Below are positions 33,181 through 46,700 of a DNA stretch of 64,000 nucleotides, piece by piece (position 1 is the stretch's first letter; each line of letters starts with the position of its first letter). The notes under the pieces are model-generated. The model was not told the DNA's origin. It searched no databases and saw nothing but the letters and a program-made list of their open reading frames with translations. Position numbers and translations under genes: made by a program. Origin of the DNA: Eupeodes corollae (Eukaryota > Arthropoda > Insecta > Diptera > Syrphidae); assembly GCF_945859685.1 (NCBI RefSeq), contig NC_079149.1:37165136-37229135 (forward strand), written 5' to 3'.

Positions 33181-33689
33181 AATTTTATTAATGTCTTGAT
33201 TTTTAAGAATTTATTCTTTTATTTATTATCCCACTTCTGAGGTGAAATAAAGCAAACTTTTTTTAGAAAAGTATATCTTTTATTACTATACAAATTTACT
33301 CAAAAGTGTTTTACTAAAACGTGTTCTTCTTGTCGATTCCTAAAAAACAATGTCCTATCTATATCCGCTCAGTTAAGTTAGATACGGTTCAAAATACTTA
33401 TTCCAGAAAAAGAGTTGTTTTAATGCCAAAGTTCATTATCCAAGGTGGAAACATAATGAGAATATTAAGGTTTATACATAATAAATATTTAGCTTCTTAC
33501 AAGAGAAAATTTAAAAAAAAATCTATCGGTTTGTTTTTGAGAAAATTCGAAATATCGTTTTTTGACCAACAAAATTCATGGGGGCCACTGTTAGTTTTGA
33601 TCTAAAACAAAAAATGAAAAAAAACGCCTAATGCGAATATTCTCAAAACCTTAACTTCCAAGTTTGAACTCAATCGACGCAATGGTTTA
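33181..33689. other. AT-rich repeat-derived intergenic sequence
   Basis: No gene. Contains ccttaacttccaagtttgaa(c)tcaatcgac, also found near 27710, so it is part of a dispersed repeat. The MITE at 33690 is inserted in it, and the repeat resumes at 34007. Confidence 0.5.
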
Positions 33690-34003
33690 AGGCCCAACTA
33701 TAATAGACTTAACCGAAAGTTAGCTAATGTCAAAACTAAACGAAAAGTTATCAGAAGTTATCGTCAAAACAAAAGTACCTAACCATAATGGATTCAAGTA
33801 ACTTAAGCAACTTTGACACTTGCAAAATTGCATTTGCTTAAGCTCAAGCCATTTAAATGGTTTTTGTGTAATTGCGCGAAAGTTAGCGAAATTTAACGAA
33901 ACTGAGCAGAACGTCTATTATGGTTAGTGACATATAAGGCTGCGTATTGGATCGGTCCCTTAAGCTGCCTTATGTTTGGTTAAGTCTATTATAGTTGGGC
34001 CTT
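33690..34003. mobile_element. PIF/Harbinger-like MITE
   Basis: A 314-bp element with perfect 25-bp terminal inverted repeats starting AGGCCCAACTATAATAGACT, flanked on both sides by TTA (33687-33689 and 34004-34006). A 3-bp TWA duplication is the hallmark of PIF/Harbinger transposons. It has no coding capacity, so it depends on a transposase elsewhere. Perfect inverted repeats suggest recent movement. Confidence 0.85.
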
Positions 34004-34006
34004 TAG

Positions 34007-34550
34007 ACTGTAGGAGCGTGGACAGACAGACAAAACAGACCGGACGGACTCGAGGGACCCACTTATTTCGACTTTTGTATCATCGTATTACCAATGTTTG
34101 ATTGAAATCTCGACTTCTTGCCAAATAGTTCCTACGTGTTGCAAGTAAAAAAGGATGCAATTTTTGTTATGTAGCCTTAAGAAGGTTTCTGACTTTATTT
34201 CGAAAATATATTATATAGACAAAAAGGTACATATACATATAAAAGGATTATAAATTTGTAATTATCATTTAATTTATTTTGCTAAATACCTAAATAGTAT
34301 ATAATAGTTTTTTCAGAATACATTGAATTTTTAAATAATATTTAGATTGTAAACATGAAAATCTATTGCTTATCGTTTTTTCATTTCTTATTGTTTTTTT
34401 TTTAGATTAAACCTTAAAAAGGTTTTTAAAATATTAATTTTTAATTTTTAGTAGGTACAAATTACTATTTAAAAAAATCTCTAAAAGACCTATGATTTCA
34501 AAAATGAAAATCACAGCTACAAAACAAAACATTTTCTTAAAAATTAATTA
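34007..34550. other. Intergenic sequence and Ipk1 3' flank
   Basis: AT-rich, no coding capacity. The left part continues the dispersed repeat split by the MITE; the right part would hold the Ipk1 3' UTR. Confidence 0.5.
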
Positions 34551-34704
34551 TTAAAGCCCAGAAGCACATTCATAAGCGCTATTTGTGTTTTTAACAAATT
34601 TTTCAAAATGATTATCCGGCTTTGGGTCCATATCGAGCACAGACACCTTGGTTAAATATGATTTTCCATTCTCTAAACAAACAACATTTGGATGACCTGA
34701 GAAT
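34551..34704 (-). CDS. Ipk1: Ipk1 exon 9 with the stop codon
   Basis: Acceptor TTTCTTAG|ATTCTC. Encodes FSGHPNVVCLENGKSYLTKV then SVLDMDPKPDNHFEKFVKNT and ends ECASGL-TAA. The DMDPKP motif is the conserved C-terminal catalytic block. A possible AATAAA poly(A) signal lies about 275 bp downstream (minus strand, plus-strand tttatt near 34273). Confidence 0.9.
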
Positions 34705-37700
34705 CTAAGAAAAGAAATATTTAAAAAAAAGAGTTCAATTTATAAAAATACAAAAAGGAAAACAAAATTCAATAAACTCACTGAGAAGAATTTGAAAGGT
34801 GGATTTCTTTGAAGGCAACGATGATAGAACAATCTAAAAATGTAGCAGCTATTAGATATTTTTCGAGAGATTTAAGGTCGTCAAAACTTCCGATTGACTT
34901 TTTTTCAAGGAACTTTTTTAACCATTTAAATGTTTTTCTTTTTGTTGAGTTCGCTGATTTGAAGTTCGAGCAAGATTGGTGAGTCATGTAGTCCTGAAAA
35001 TACATATATATCGTTTTTGAAGTTTCAAATCTGTGAACAGGATCAAAGACAAATACAAAAAAGGAGCCTGGGATGCGACCCACACTGATAACTTCCCATC
35101 CCGTCTGTCGATTTGTCTTGCTTAAAAGTTTGTCTATATGTACTCGTATCAATTTTTACCAAATTTGCGTACTATTTTTTGTAGATTTTATTTTTTTTGA
35201 AAAAACGGACCGTTGGATTTTTATAAAAAAATTACTGAATATCGAAAACAATATTTTCTGTGAAATAAAATAAGTGCGAAGCCAATATTTCTAATTTTTG
35301 AAAAGCTATTTGAGCCGAAAGTAAAATTTTAGCAAATTTTAGTATTGTTTTTTTTAGAGTTTAATATTTTGTAAAAAAACTGTCAATTCGAGTTTTTTTA
35401 AAAATTTTACCAAATGATAAAAACAATATTTTTTATAAGATAAAATTAGTTTGATTTAGATTTAGATTTAGATTTATTCATTGAATGCATACACAGTAAG
35501 ACGTACATCTTATAATATTAGTGATATGCTAAAATACAAAACATAAAATAGTTAACAGGCTACTTCAAAGATGAATTTATATAAATTTTTTGAGTTTAAA
35601 TAAAATTTAATTTAATTTAATTAATAATTAATAATCTCATTCTTTAAATTCAAATTGATTTATTCAGTTAAAATTACAATTAGTATATAATATTTATGTA
35701 CATATGTATATTTATACAAATTTTTGTAGTTCAGTTCGTTATTTAAAATCATGTAATATAAAATTCGTACATATTAATCTCAACTCTCAACTTTATGCGA
35801 GGTTCTTTGAATATTAGGCACTTTGAAAATGACTTCGGAGTTCTAATCGAAACCTAGTTTCTCCATTTAAAGTTTTCAAGTTTCTAGGCAGAAGATTCCA
35901 CAGACGAATAGCGTAAACAAAAAATTGTTCTTCAGAGGTACGACAGGAATAATGAGGGTGCATAAGCATTAAAGATCTGCTTGAGGAACTGAATTGAATC
36001 CTATTATATAAACTAGAAGGTTGTTGCGTGTTTATTATGTTACAGAGTAGGAGTAGAGTCCTGTACCGCATGAGATGATCAAAGGAAAAGTTGTAAATTT
36101 GGCGTGAAAATTCCGAAATACGATCAAAACGACGTAGACCAAAAATGTAGCGAGCTATGTTATTAAAGGCGACATTCAATTTCCTTCTAGTGTTGGCATC
36201 ACAGTTGCTAAAAACTTCGCAACCATAAGTTAATATTGGGATCACAATCGTTTTGGCAATCATCATCTGAGTGTTCAAGGGCGTAAAATGTTGTGACCCA
36301 CCGCCACATTGATATGGCTGTCCCAAGTAAGTCTCCTGTTAAACAACATGCCTAGATTTCGCGCATTCGATGTAAATTCAATTGGTATACCATTCAAGCA
36401 GATGCTTGGAAAATACTCCAGGTTAATTGCTGATTTATTGATGATAACACATTTTGACTTGGTAGGATTTAAGAAAAGACCATTATTCTGAGACCAATTT
36501 GATATTTTTTCGAGATCTTGGTTGATAGTATAAGCTCCATCTTCTATTAGCCCCAGGGGACAACTATAGATCAACTGTACATCATCAGCAAACATTTGAA
36601 TCGCACATCCCGAAATCTGAGTTGGTATTTCATTAATGTATAGAGAGAAGAGAAGGGGACCCAAAATAGAACCCTGGGGAACTCCTCTGGTTGTGGGAAG
36701 GAATGACGAAATTTTGTTATTAACCGACACCGCCTGAAATCTATCTTGCAGATATGTTTTTATCAACTTAACCGCCAATGGAGACAAACCATAATAACTA
36801 GAAAGTTTCTGACATAAAACGTGATGGTCCACCGTATCAAAGGCTTTTGAAAAGTCTAGTAATACTAGAAAAGATACTAGGTTATCATCTAATGCCAATC
36901 TTATTTCTTCAACTACATTGACTATTGCTGTAGTACAACTGTGCTTCTCACGAAAGCCAAATTGTTTACTTGACAACAAGTTCTGTGATCTGATATGGAC
37001 ATTGAGCTGTTTTTGGAGAATTTTCTCGAAAACCTTGGACAGGAAAGGTAATATGGAGATGGGCCTGAATTCATCCGTGTTTCGACCCTTGGGAATTGGA
37101 ATGATTTTTGCCCTTTTCCAATCATCAGGGTAAACGCCCGTCATAATTATAGTGTTGAAGATATGGGTCAAATAGGTTAAGATGTATGGTAAAATTGCTT
37201 TCACAAAAACTGGATGTATGCCATCGATTCCAACCGCATTCGATTTGATGCTAAGTAAGCTTTCAACGATATCTGTATTATCAATACCAACAAAGTCAAA
37301 TGACATACCTTGGTGAGAAGTATTAAGAGATTCCCGAGTAAGTGATGAGGATGAGTTATGAGAGAGATGTGGAAAAGGAAGCGAAACAAAGTTTTGGTTT
37401 AATACATCTACATCTATGTTCCCATTATACTCAATATTAGATCTACCTACCCCTAATTCTCTTAAATTTTTCCATAATTGGCGTTTGTTGGCTGTAACTA
37501 ACTTTAAACTGTACGCTTCGATTTTAGCGGATCTAATTTTAGCATTTGCTTGGTTACGAAGAGTACGATAGGTTTCGAAGTGTATTACAAGTCTATATCT
37601 CTTCCACTCACGGTAAGCACGATCCCGTTGAAATAGAAGCCTACGAATTTCATTCGAGAACCAAGGACGTTGATAATTTATAGCATTTATTCTTCGGATT

Positions 37701-40700
37701 GGTATATGGTTGTTAAACAGGTTTGAAATATTAGAGTTCAAAAACTTAACTTGGTCATTAGGTGAGGGGAGGTAGAAGACTCTGTCCCAATCAATGTTCT
37801 GCAGATTTAGTTCAAGGCTAGTATAGTCTACCCTGTGAAAATCACGATACACATATGGGGTTTCAGTTGTATGTTTCCTAAAATCAAATCTTAAATAAAT
37901 AAGATCATGTTTCGAAAATGCTGGTGCCGATAACTGGTCATAATGCAAAACGTCGCTTAATTCACTTACAAAAAATGCGTCTAAAAGTGTTTGTGAAGTA
38001 CCTACAAAATGAGTTTGAAGCCAATATTTAAAATTTTTGAAGAGATATTTGAGTCGAAAATCAATTTTTACCAACTTTGAGTATTGTTTTTTTTAGGTTT
38101 TTTATTTTTTATAATAAAACTGTCAATACGATTTTTCTCAAAATTTTTCCTAATGTTGAAAACAATATTTCTTATAAGAAAAAATTAGTTAGACGCTATT
38201 ATCTCAAAGTTCTTAAAATATTTTTGAGTCGAAAATCATTTTTTACCAACTTTTGTTAATTTTTTTTCGGTTTTTAATTTTTTGTAAAAAAACTGTCAAT
38301 TCTATTTTTTTCAAACTTTAACTGAATGTTGACAACAATATTTTTTGAAAGATAAAAGTGAATTAAAGCCAATATCTCAAAGTTTTGAAAAGATATTTGA
38401 GTCGAAAATCAATTTTTACCAACTTTTATACATTTTTTTAGGTTTTTGTTTTTTGTAAAAAAAACTGTCACTTTGATTTTTCTCATTATTTTTCCAAATG
38501 TTGAAAACAATATTTCTTATAAGATAAAATAAGCTTGAAGCCTAAATTTCAAGTTTTTCAAAAGATATTTGAATCGATATTCAATTTTTACGAACTTTGA
38601 GTAATGTTTTTTTAGATTTTTATTTTTTATAAAAAAAACTGTCAATTAGATTTTTCTCAAAATTTAATCAGATGTCAAAAACATTATTCTTCATTGCACA
38701 AAATTGTTTTGGAGATGAAATCATATTTAAGTCGTAAAATTTTGGGGGTAACAAATTTTTTTTTTCAGTTTTATTGATTTATAAAAAAAAACGTTATATT
38801 GATTTTTTCCAAAAAATATACCTGTTTGGTATTATATTAAATTTAATTCAAGTCTCTAGCGTTTTTCGTTCGTATGATATTTAGGGTTAACCAAAATTTT
38901 CACCTTTTTTTCAAACTGCTATGGTAAAAAAAACACCCACGCAATTTTCTTGAGAGCCCTTTCTGCATCTTTCTGCCTTATTATCTGTATAACAAAATTT
39001 ATTTTAAGTTGATATCTCTTATGGTTCTTGAGCTATGGAGGACGAAAAAAAGTGGCGAACGTACGGACGTACGGACGTACGAACGTACGTACACACGCTC
39101 TCACAGACATCTTTCTAAAAATCTTTTATTTCGACTCTAGGGACCTTGAAACGTCGAGAAATGTCAAAATTTTGAATTTGCAAATCGGACCCATTACAAT
39201 AACTTCCTATGGGAAGTTAATAAACTACAAGCTTTAACATCCGTGAAAGCTTTAAGACTTCATACCATTTTACCATCCTTCAAAAGTGAAGTTGAATAAG
39301 ACTCCGCTGCGTGTAAAAGTGAAATGTAAGGCCAAGACATCAACAAACGAATAGATGCAATCAGTCTAAAATCCGAATAAAAATAATCAAAGTCATATAA
39401 CAACATCCAACTTAGGTTTATGTTTAAATATTCCTTTTAACTAGCTTTTTCCAAAGAAGGATAATATGGCATAAACATAATTTATGCAATTCACATATTC
39501 ATTAAATTTTTACTATTGCTAGATTAAATGCTTAAAACAATAAACCAGAACTTCAAAGAACTTATAAACGAGTATAAAATAACCCAAGGAAACGGATCCT
39601 TAAATTTAATTCTACTATTTAAATGCCAAAAAGAAAGTAGGTAGTATAAAAACTTAGAGGATAAAACCTGGCATCGCATTTGTAGAGTTGCACACACAAA
39701 AATTTAAAAGGAAACATTTTACTGGCAGCAAAATGTTAAATACAAATAAAAAAAAAACTATACCAATTCAACGCGCTTTCCAAGGACTTGGTCACGAGCG
39801 AAGCGCAGGGAACGAACAAGGATGAAAAACGACCGACCGACTCGTTTTCCTATCCTTCGTTGGTATTCGCATTCTCAGAGCTGTTTGTGTATTCAGAATT
39901 CACACAACAGTGCAATGAAACGGAAAGCATAAATATAATAATAAAAAACACATGAAGGAAAAAATGAAATTTAAGCTAACGATTTAGTCCTTTTCTGTTG
40001 TTTTTTCTTTCGTCCTTTTTTATTTCATCACAATCACACATTTGCCATCACCTTCACAGTATACAGTACACCTACCTTAGCAAGAAGTTGAATGTTTAAA
40101 ATTCTCTCAAGGACACCAGTTCCGCCAGGTTTTCCCGAGTAGTTCCGCAACAGACAGTTAATAATCAGATCCTGGAACGTTGTCAGATCACTACAGAGAG
40201 AGAATTATGAACATATAAAAATCCTCAAATGTTTTATCCTTGATAATAAAATAGTTACCCATTGAATAACTTTTCTTTTAGTTCTTCAAGAGAAATGGTA
40301 TTGGTTTGGTCACCATAGATAAGATTCCCATTACGAAAAATGCGCAAATTATTTTGTGGACATTCAAGAAGTGCATTTAAGGACTTTCGCATCGCCTCTG
40401 GTTTTCTATATAGAGAGAGAGTTATCCTTTTTACAATTTTCAATATTTCCATATACATAATACGAACCCTGAAAACATGTCAATGGGGCAGTATGCACTC
40501 ACTTTGGATATCTTATGAGCCCGAAGCTAAAATAATAGAAAAACCAAAAGATATAATAGAAAGGCAAAAAGGACCGCAGGATACCCTCGATTTACCTTAG
40601 AAAATTGCATTGTACAGTAACGACACCTTGTCGAAGCTTTTAGGTTGAATGGATTGAGAAATGGCGTTGGAGGAAGACCAAGACCAGTAACAGGACCAGG

Positions 40701-43700
40701 ACAACCACCAACACCATCGCCATCACTATAACCATCGACTTTGACTTCGACATCGACATCGATATCCTGCAGCATCCATCCTTGTTTTGGTTTAATATCG
40801 ACGGCAAATGTGTCCCCTGGTGTTAGCTTTTTATTGAAGAAAATAAATCATAAAATTTTAGAATTTATAATAGAAAGATGCAAGATGCCATAGTGGCGGT
40901 GGTTGGTGGTTGGTGGTTGGTGGCGATGGTGAAGGTGGACTTGTGGTCCTAGAAAAAGTTGTAAACAAGCGCAACAACGCCAACGTCCGTCGTTGTTGTC
41001 GTTCGTCGTCGTCATCGTCACCATCGTCGTCGGTCGTTATTTTATTCTACCTACCAAAAACCGTTAACCGACACAATAAGGACTAAAAATATATGGAGAA
41101 TGGACGGACGCGGACCTCCACAAACGCGACGGTGATGACGATGAGGACGAACGACGAAATATGTACAAACGACAAAGCGAAGAGCCACGAGATTGGAATG
41201 CATAATTTATTGAATTTGGCCAATAGGGACGCATAAACTAAGCCAGATTCTTGCAGCTTAAGGAAGTTTTCATCCACCCCAGAGGCATATTGCCATTGTT
41301 GCAACTCACCTGATGTTGTAAACCAGCAACTAACAACGTTTCTGGCAAGAGTGTAGCATCTGGCAGTAGGAGTCCGAATTGTCCACAAAACTCTTTGTCT
41401 AGTCGATGAGCTATAAATTTTCCAAACGGATTAAAATAGAAAATGATACTTTTGAAATTGAGTTGGTATGAGTGGTCGGTCGGTTGGTCGGTTGGTAGGT
41501 TGGTCGGTAAAGTAGTTGGGAATGTGCATTTCAATTTTGCAACATTGTTTGTCCGGTTCGGAATCGAATTTGGTTGAGTGGAAGTGGGAGTCGGTAGAGC
41601 ATCCCCTTCAATTGTTACATTTGTGCTCTGGTTTTGTGTATAGGTATAAGGTAGCATCAGAAGTGGGATGCTATAGTAAATCTTTATTTTATTGTTCAAA
41701 GGTAAATTAAATGTTTATATGATTGATTGGAATTTTTCTTGTTTTGTTTCGTTGTTTTTCGATACTTTTCGTTGTGAATTTCTGTGCAGCAAGGAAGGTT
41801 GATATATTCTGGAGGAATGTGGAGCAACTTTGCAACTAAGCGGACGGGAGACTATGAGGATGAGATTGCAATTGCAATGTGGCAGTGACAGTGGAGGGAA
41901 CAAAATGTTTTAGAAGTAGAAAATAATTTATGGGATGAAATAAAAACTATACGAAAAACATTGTGTATAGGTTCAGGAGAATAAATATTTCAAAACCGAT
42001 TGAGAGGCAGTTATTTTTTGGAATTTTAAACTTTTACCTATATAAGCAAGTGTCTATATATGTATTGGACATGTAGATAGTAAAGGGTCCATACCTTCTA
42101 TATGTATTAAAACAAAATTTAGGTTTTTTTCTGCATTCGATGAAATGAGAATACAATTTGTTTAAAAACTGAAAAAGAGGACTGAACACACGTGTGTATT
42201 TTTATTTATTTAAACTAAGTTTATTTTCAGTATAGAAAAGCTCTTTAAGGCTTTAAAGTGCATGTAATTTGAAAAAACAGTGGAATATACAGTCGCGTCC
42301 GCTTATTTGCACCACAAACAATGCAGAATGAGTAACTTTGTATGAAAATCACTTTAAACCACATAAAAATCCAGTTTTATTTGTGACAGTTTAAGCAACT
42401 GGAAGTGAAACTTTTAATTTTATTTTTTAGGTGAGTTGTTCCAACTTCAAAGATTAATGGACGCTTTTAGTTAAAAATCTCTATGCACGTAAACTTTTGC
42501 CTGAATTTAAGTATGGAAGGGTTTTAGACACAAGATTTTCGTCATTTAGTTGAGAGATCAAATTAGAGTTGAGTTGACACTTCACGTACAATTTCATTGC
42601 ATTCTGTCAAACCAACTTTTCGAGAAATTATTTTAATTTAAAAATAGTTTTTAGTTAATCGGAGTGCAGTTATACGTATTAAATTTGTATGAAGAAGTCC
42701 AGCAAAAAAGTGATACATTTCTTGTGATAAAAATCTTGAACAGAAATATTCACATAAGCGGAGAAGACTGTATTTGAATTTACTTACTATTTATGTTTAT
42801 GTTGTTAAAATACAAATAATATTGTCAAATCAGTCTGTGGGCTGGAAATAATACTATCAGGAATTGTCAGATCTTAAACCATGACATTTGGCAATTTCAA
42901 ACATTCGTCTGACAAAATTGTGAAACTAAATTGGAAGTTTACACGAACGTATGAGACTTGGGATGATTTTATTTTGCTGGCCAGATCATACCAGATCTAA
43001 ACTTAAGATCCAATAGTTAAAGTAAAAACTCCATTCAAAAGGGAAATTCACATAACTTTTGATATGAAGTGAGTCAAGTCAATAATTTAATATTCAAAGA
43101 ACTTCAAGTATCTTTTATTTATTTCATTGGTTTTAGCGGTAAAGGGTCTACTAAATAAAAAAAGTCATTCCAAGATTATACAAAATATAGGGTTTTCCAA
43201 TAACATTAATTATGAAAAGCCAGCAGAGTTGTAATAGGTCCACTGATGATCTTATGGTTTTTCTCACCGAACAGTGGAACAAACCTTTACATCATGTTGG
43301 AGAAAGTAAGATTATTGCACTTGATATTTCAGGGGTATTTGATAGAGATTGGGATCAAGCTCTCTTATCGAAAATGCGTGCTTTTGGTATTGATGAATCT
43401 GTTCTTCATTGGGTCAGACATTACCTTTTTGATCGTTCAATTCAAGTAGTATTGGATGGTTTTAAATCTGAAATCCACAAAATAAACGCTGGTGTGCCAC
43501 AGGGTTCCGTTTTGTCTGCGACTCTTTTTCTTATATTCATAAATGATCTTTTGTCTGAAACTTCTAACCCACTACATTGTTTCGCTGATGACAGTACCCT
43601 CTGCTTTTCATATTCGTATTGAGATTCTCATCCTTGTTTTTCGGATGTGGACTACCAACGGATGCGTATGATAAGCTCATTTAATTCTGATCTTGACAGC

Positions 43701-46700
43701 ATTATCCAATGGGGAACCAAAAAACGTGTAGAATTTAATGCTTCGAAAACTCAATGCTGTCTACTGTCACAAAAGCGTAACCCTACCCCAATGCCACTAT
43801 CCATGGTTGGTACTTGCATCGAGGAGATTGAACAACTATCAGTCCTAGGTATGTGGGTCACAAACCACTTGTTGTGGAGTGATCACAAATTTAACATGGC
43901 CAAAAATGCTGCTAAGTGTATTTTACCCCTTCTGATCTGGCTATAATTTACAAAGCTTTTATTCGTCCCAAACTCGAGTATAACTCTCATATTTGGACTG
44001 TTGCTCCAATTACGTACTTGAGTCTTCTGAATAGAATTGAAAAAAGAGCTCTTAAAATGATAGCAAATCGTTCTCTAACCGAGACATTTGTTTCTCTTGA
44101 ACACCGCCAGAAGGTCTCAAGCCTGTCATTGACTTATCGTTATTTTTATAAAAAATGATCTAGCGAATTACAGTTGCATTCCTCCCCTTAAACAATTCAA
44201 CCGTAAAACCCGTATTTCTAGGAATGCCCAACAATTTACCCTCGAGCCCAATTTCGGACTTTTGTTTAGTACGGGGATTCTTTCTTTAGCCGCACTACAA
44301 GAATGTGGAATGCTTTACTTGACTCCATATTTGACACTCATTACAATGTGCAGACGTTCAAAACCAATGTGCATCGGTTTCTCCTTTCTAATCCTATCCT
44401 CTTTTCCTAATTGCTCGCACTGTGTTAAATCATTATAAGGGTGATCATAACCTCTTTAGTGCGCGGACAATATAAAAAAAAACTTGTAGTGACTGCAGTT
44501 AAATCAGGACTTTGACTTTTTTCTAAAATCTTTTGACTTCCAAAATGACATTTCCTTTTGACATACGAGCTAAAAGTCATTTTGATTACTTTGATTTGAA
44601 TTCGGTTTCATTGTCAATTGACTCAGAGTTAAGTAGACTGCAGTCTCTTTGATTTAATTAAGCCTTTAAAATCATCTAAGATCAATTTTGGAAACCAGTA
44701 AGTGACTTAAATCAGCCCGACATTTGAATGCAGTCCTTTAACATAATCCATTCTGACGTTCAAAATTTACTTGCATTCAAAATTAAATCTTAAATGACTA
44801 TGATTTCTTAGAATCAAAGAGACTGCAGACTTTAAGTCGATTGACTCTTAAACTGACTTAAAGTCAAAAGTATGAAAATATTATGGTAAAACTTTAGGTA
44901 AAAAGCTTAAATCAAATCAAAAGTTTAAATTTTAGTTAATTTACAACTTCGATTTTTATAGCTTTCACTTTTAAAAGCTGTCATATTTTGACATTTGACA
45001 CTACGTCTCCGTTACTTAAAATGGATCGGTACACGTGTATTATATCGAAAATGTGATCACGTTTGGAACTTTTGTTAATGTTAGGAAAAGCATGTCAAGA
45101 CAATTAAAATAAGTAATGGGAACCTAGTGCTTTATTTTTAGTTCAGTTTTCAGCCAATAAATCTCTATTTAATCACCTTTGTCAATTTTTTAACTAAATG
45201 TTACAAAGTTGATCAAATAATATATACTAGACTTTCATAACTCAATTACAAGAATAGATTGATAAATCGAATCTAATCCGTATTTATTTTTGGTGGATCA
45301 AAAGATTGAATATAAACAGGATTGAAATGTCATTCCAAAAACTAGCTATAAACTTGTTTTAGGTATTCTAACTTCAATCTTTGTATATGTATTTGAATAG
45401 CACTATCATCAAACACAAAATTTTGTTTACGGATAGCGGAACGTGGTGGCGCTGCCAGTACTAAAATTAAGTGTGGAATCTAAGAGCGATTGGACGCATA
45501 AAAATATTGAAATAAATAAATAAAATAAGTAGTGGGTGGGAATGTAGAAAAATATGTATTAATGAGGGTAGACTGGTATGTATTAAGCGGAATTGTAAGG
45601 ACTTAAGCCGCTTCGTCATTGCAGTTAAGCCATGACTTAATCTAGAATTAAATGGTCAACTTAAAGAGCCAACGCATTGACTCTCTGACGCTTTCAATTG
45701 TAGGTCTGCAAATGACATCAATTTTAGTCCAGAGTCAACGCGTTGATCGTTTACGTTGACCTTCTAATAGTAAGAAAGTTTCTAGGGAATAATTTTGTTA
45801 AATTAATGAATTAAACCAAAAAAGTAACAACATTTATAAGAACCTTCAAAAAAAAACGGACAAATGGCTAACTTTTATGTAAGGTGAGTTTAGGCTTAAG
45901 TGGCTGCGCATTCACAATCCACACACTTAGGCTAAAAGAAAATGCCCATTGTGATACCACACGAATCTAGAGAATTACTTCTTAATAGTCGAACCATTTT
46001 GAGCTTTTTTTTAAAGCAAAGAAGATATTTGATATCCTTTTTAACTAATTTACTGGGATTATCAAAAGAGTAGTCTCCCAGATGAAGTTGGCGTCTTAGT
46101 GAAAGAGCAGAGAAGGTGAGAGATTGTTTCCTCTTCTTCCACGTACATACAGCTCCTGCAGAAGTCATTTGAGGATACACCAAGTAGTATTGCTTTTCTG
46201 CCTATAAGACAGTGTCCCGTAAGGACACCTATTAGGGAGCTAATATGAATTCTGCTTTGATATAACAAGTCTTTAGAGCGCTTTAGGTTAGTGAAGGCCA
46301 TATGAGTTTTGTGGCTACGCATGTTGGTGAATTGTGCTACCTAGAGTTTGCTATCGTAAAAGCTGTTTCTTTTAGCAGAAGTTTACATGTAGCTATCGGT
46401 ATGACGGTTCTATTTTTAGCGAGTTAATCGGCTCTACAATTCCTGTTATGTCTCTATGGCCCGGCACCCAACAGAGGTGAATATTAAATTGCTGCGCCAT
46501 CTCCATTTGTCTTGGATCCATCTGTGTAAAATTAATGCTTTTGTCATCCAGGAGATTCATCTCTAGATGGAATGGATAACTGGAAGTTTTTATCAAATTG
46601 GGGTTTAAAAATAATGTAGTCTATGTACTTTGGTATAGAACCAAATAGGTTCAAAATGATGGAGTGCCCCACATTGTTGTTTGTCCATTGAGGTGAGGCG

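Noticed and set aside
40527..40775. 82-codon frame as a separate small gene
   Set aside because: It is Ipk1 exon 4 read without splicing, running into intron 4.
41238..41699. 153-codon frame with PTTLPTNLPT repeats as a secreted gene
   Set aside because: Only 41310-41410 is supported as exon 3; the Pro/Thr repeat is the translated GGTC/GGTT simple repeat in intron 2.
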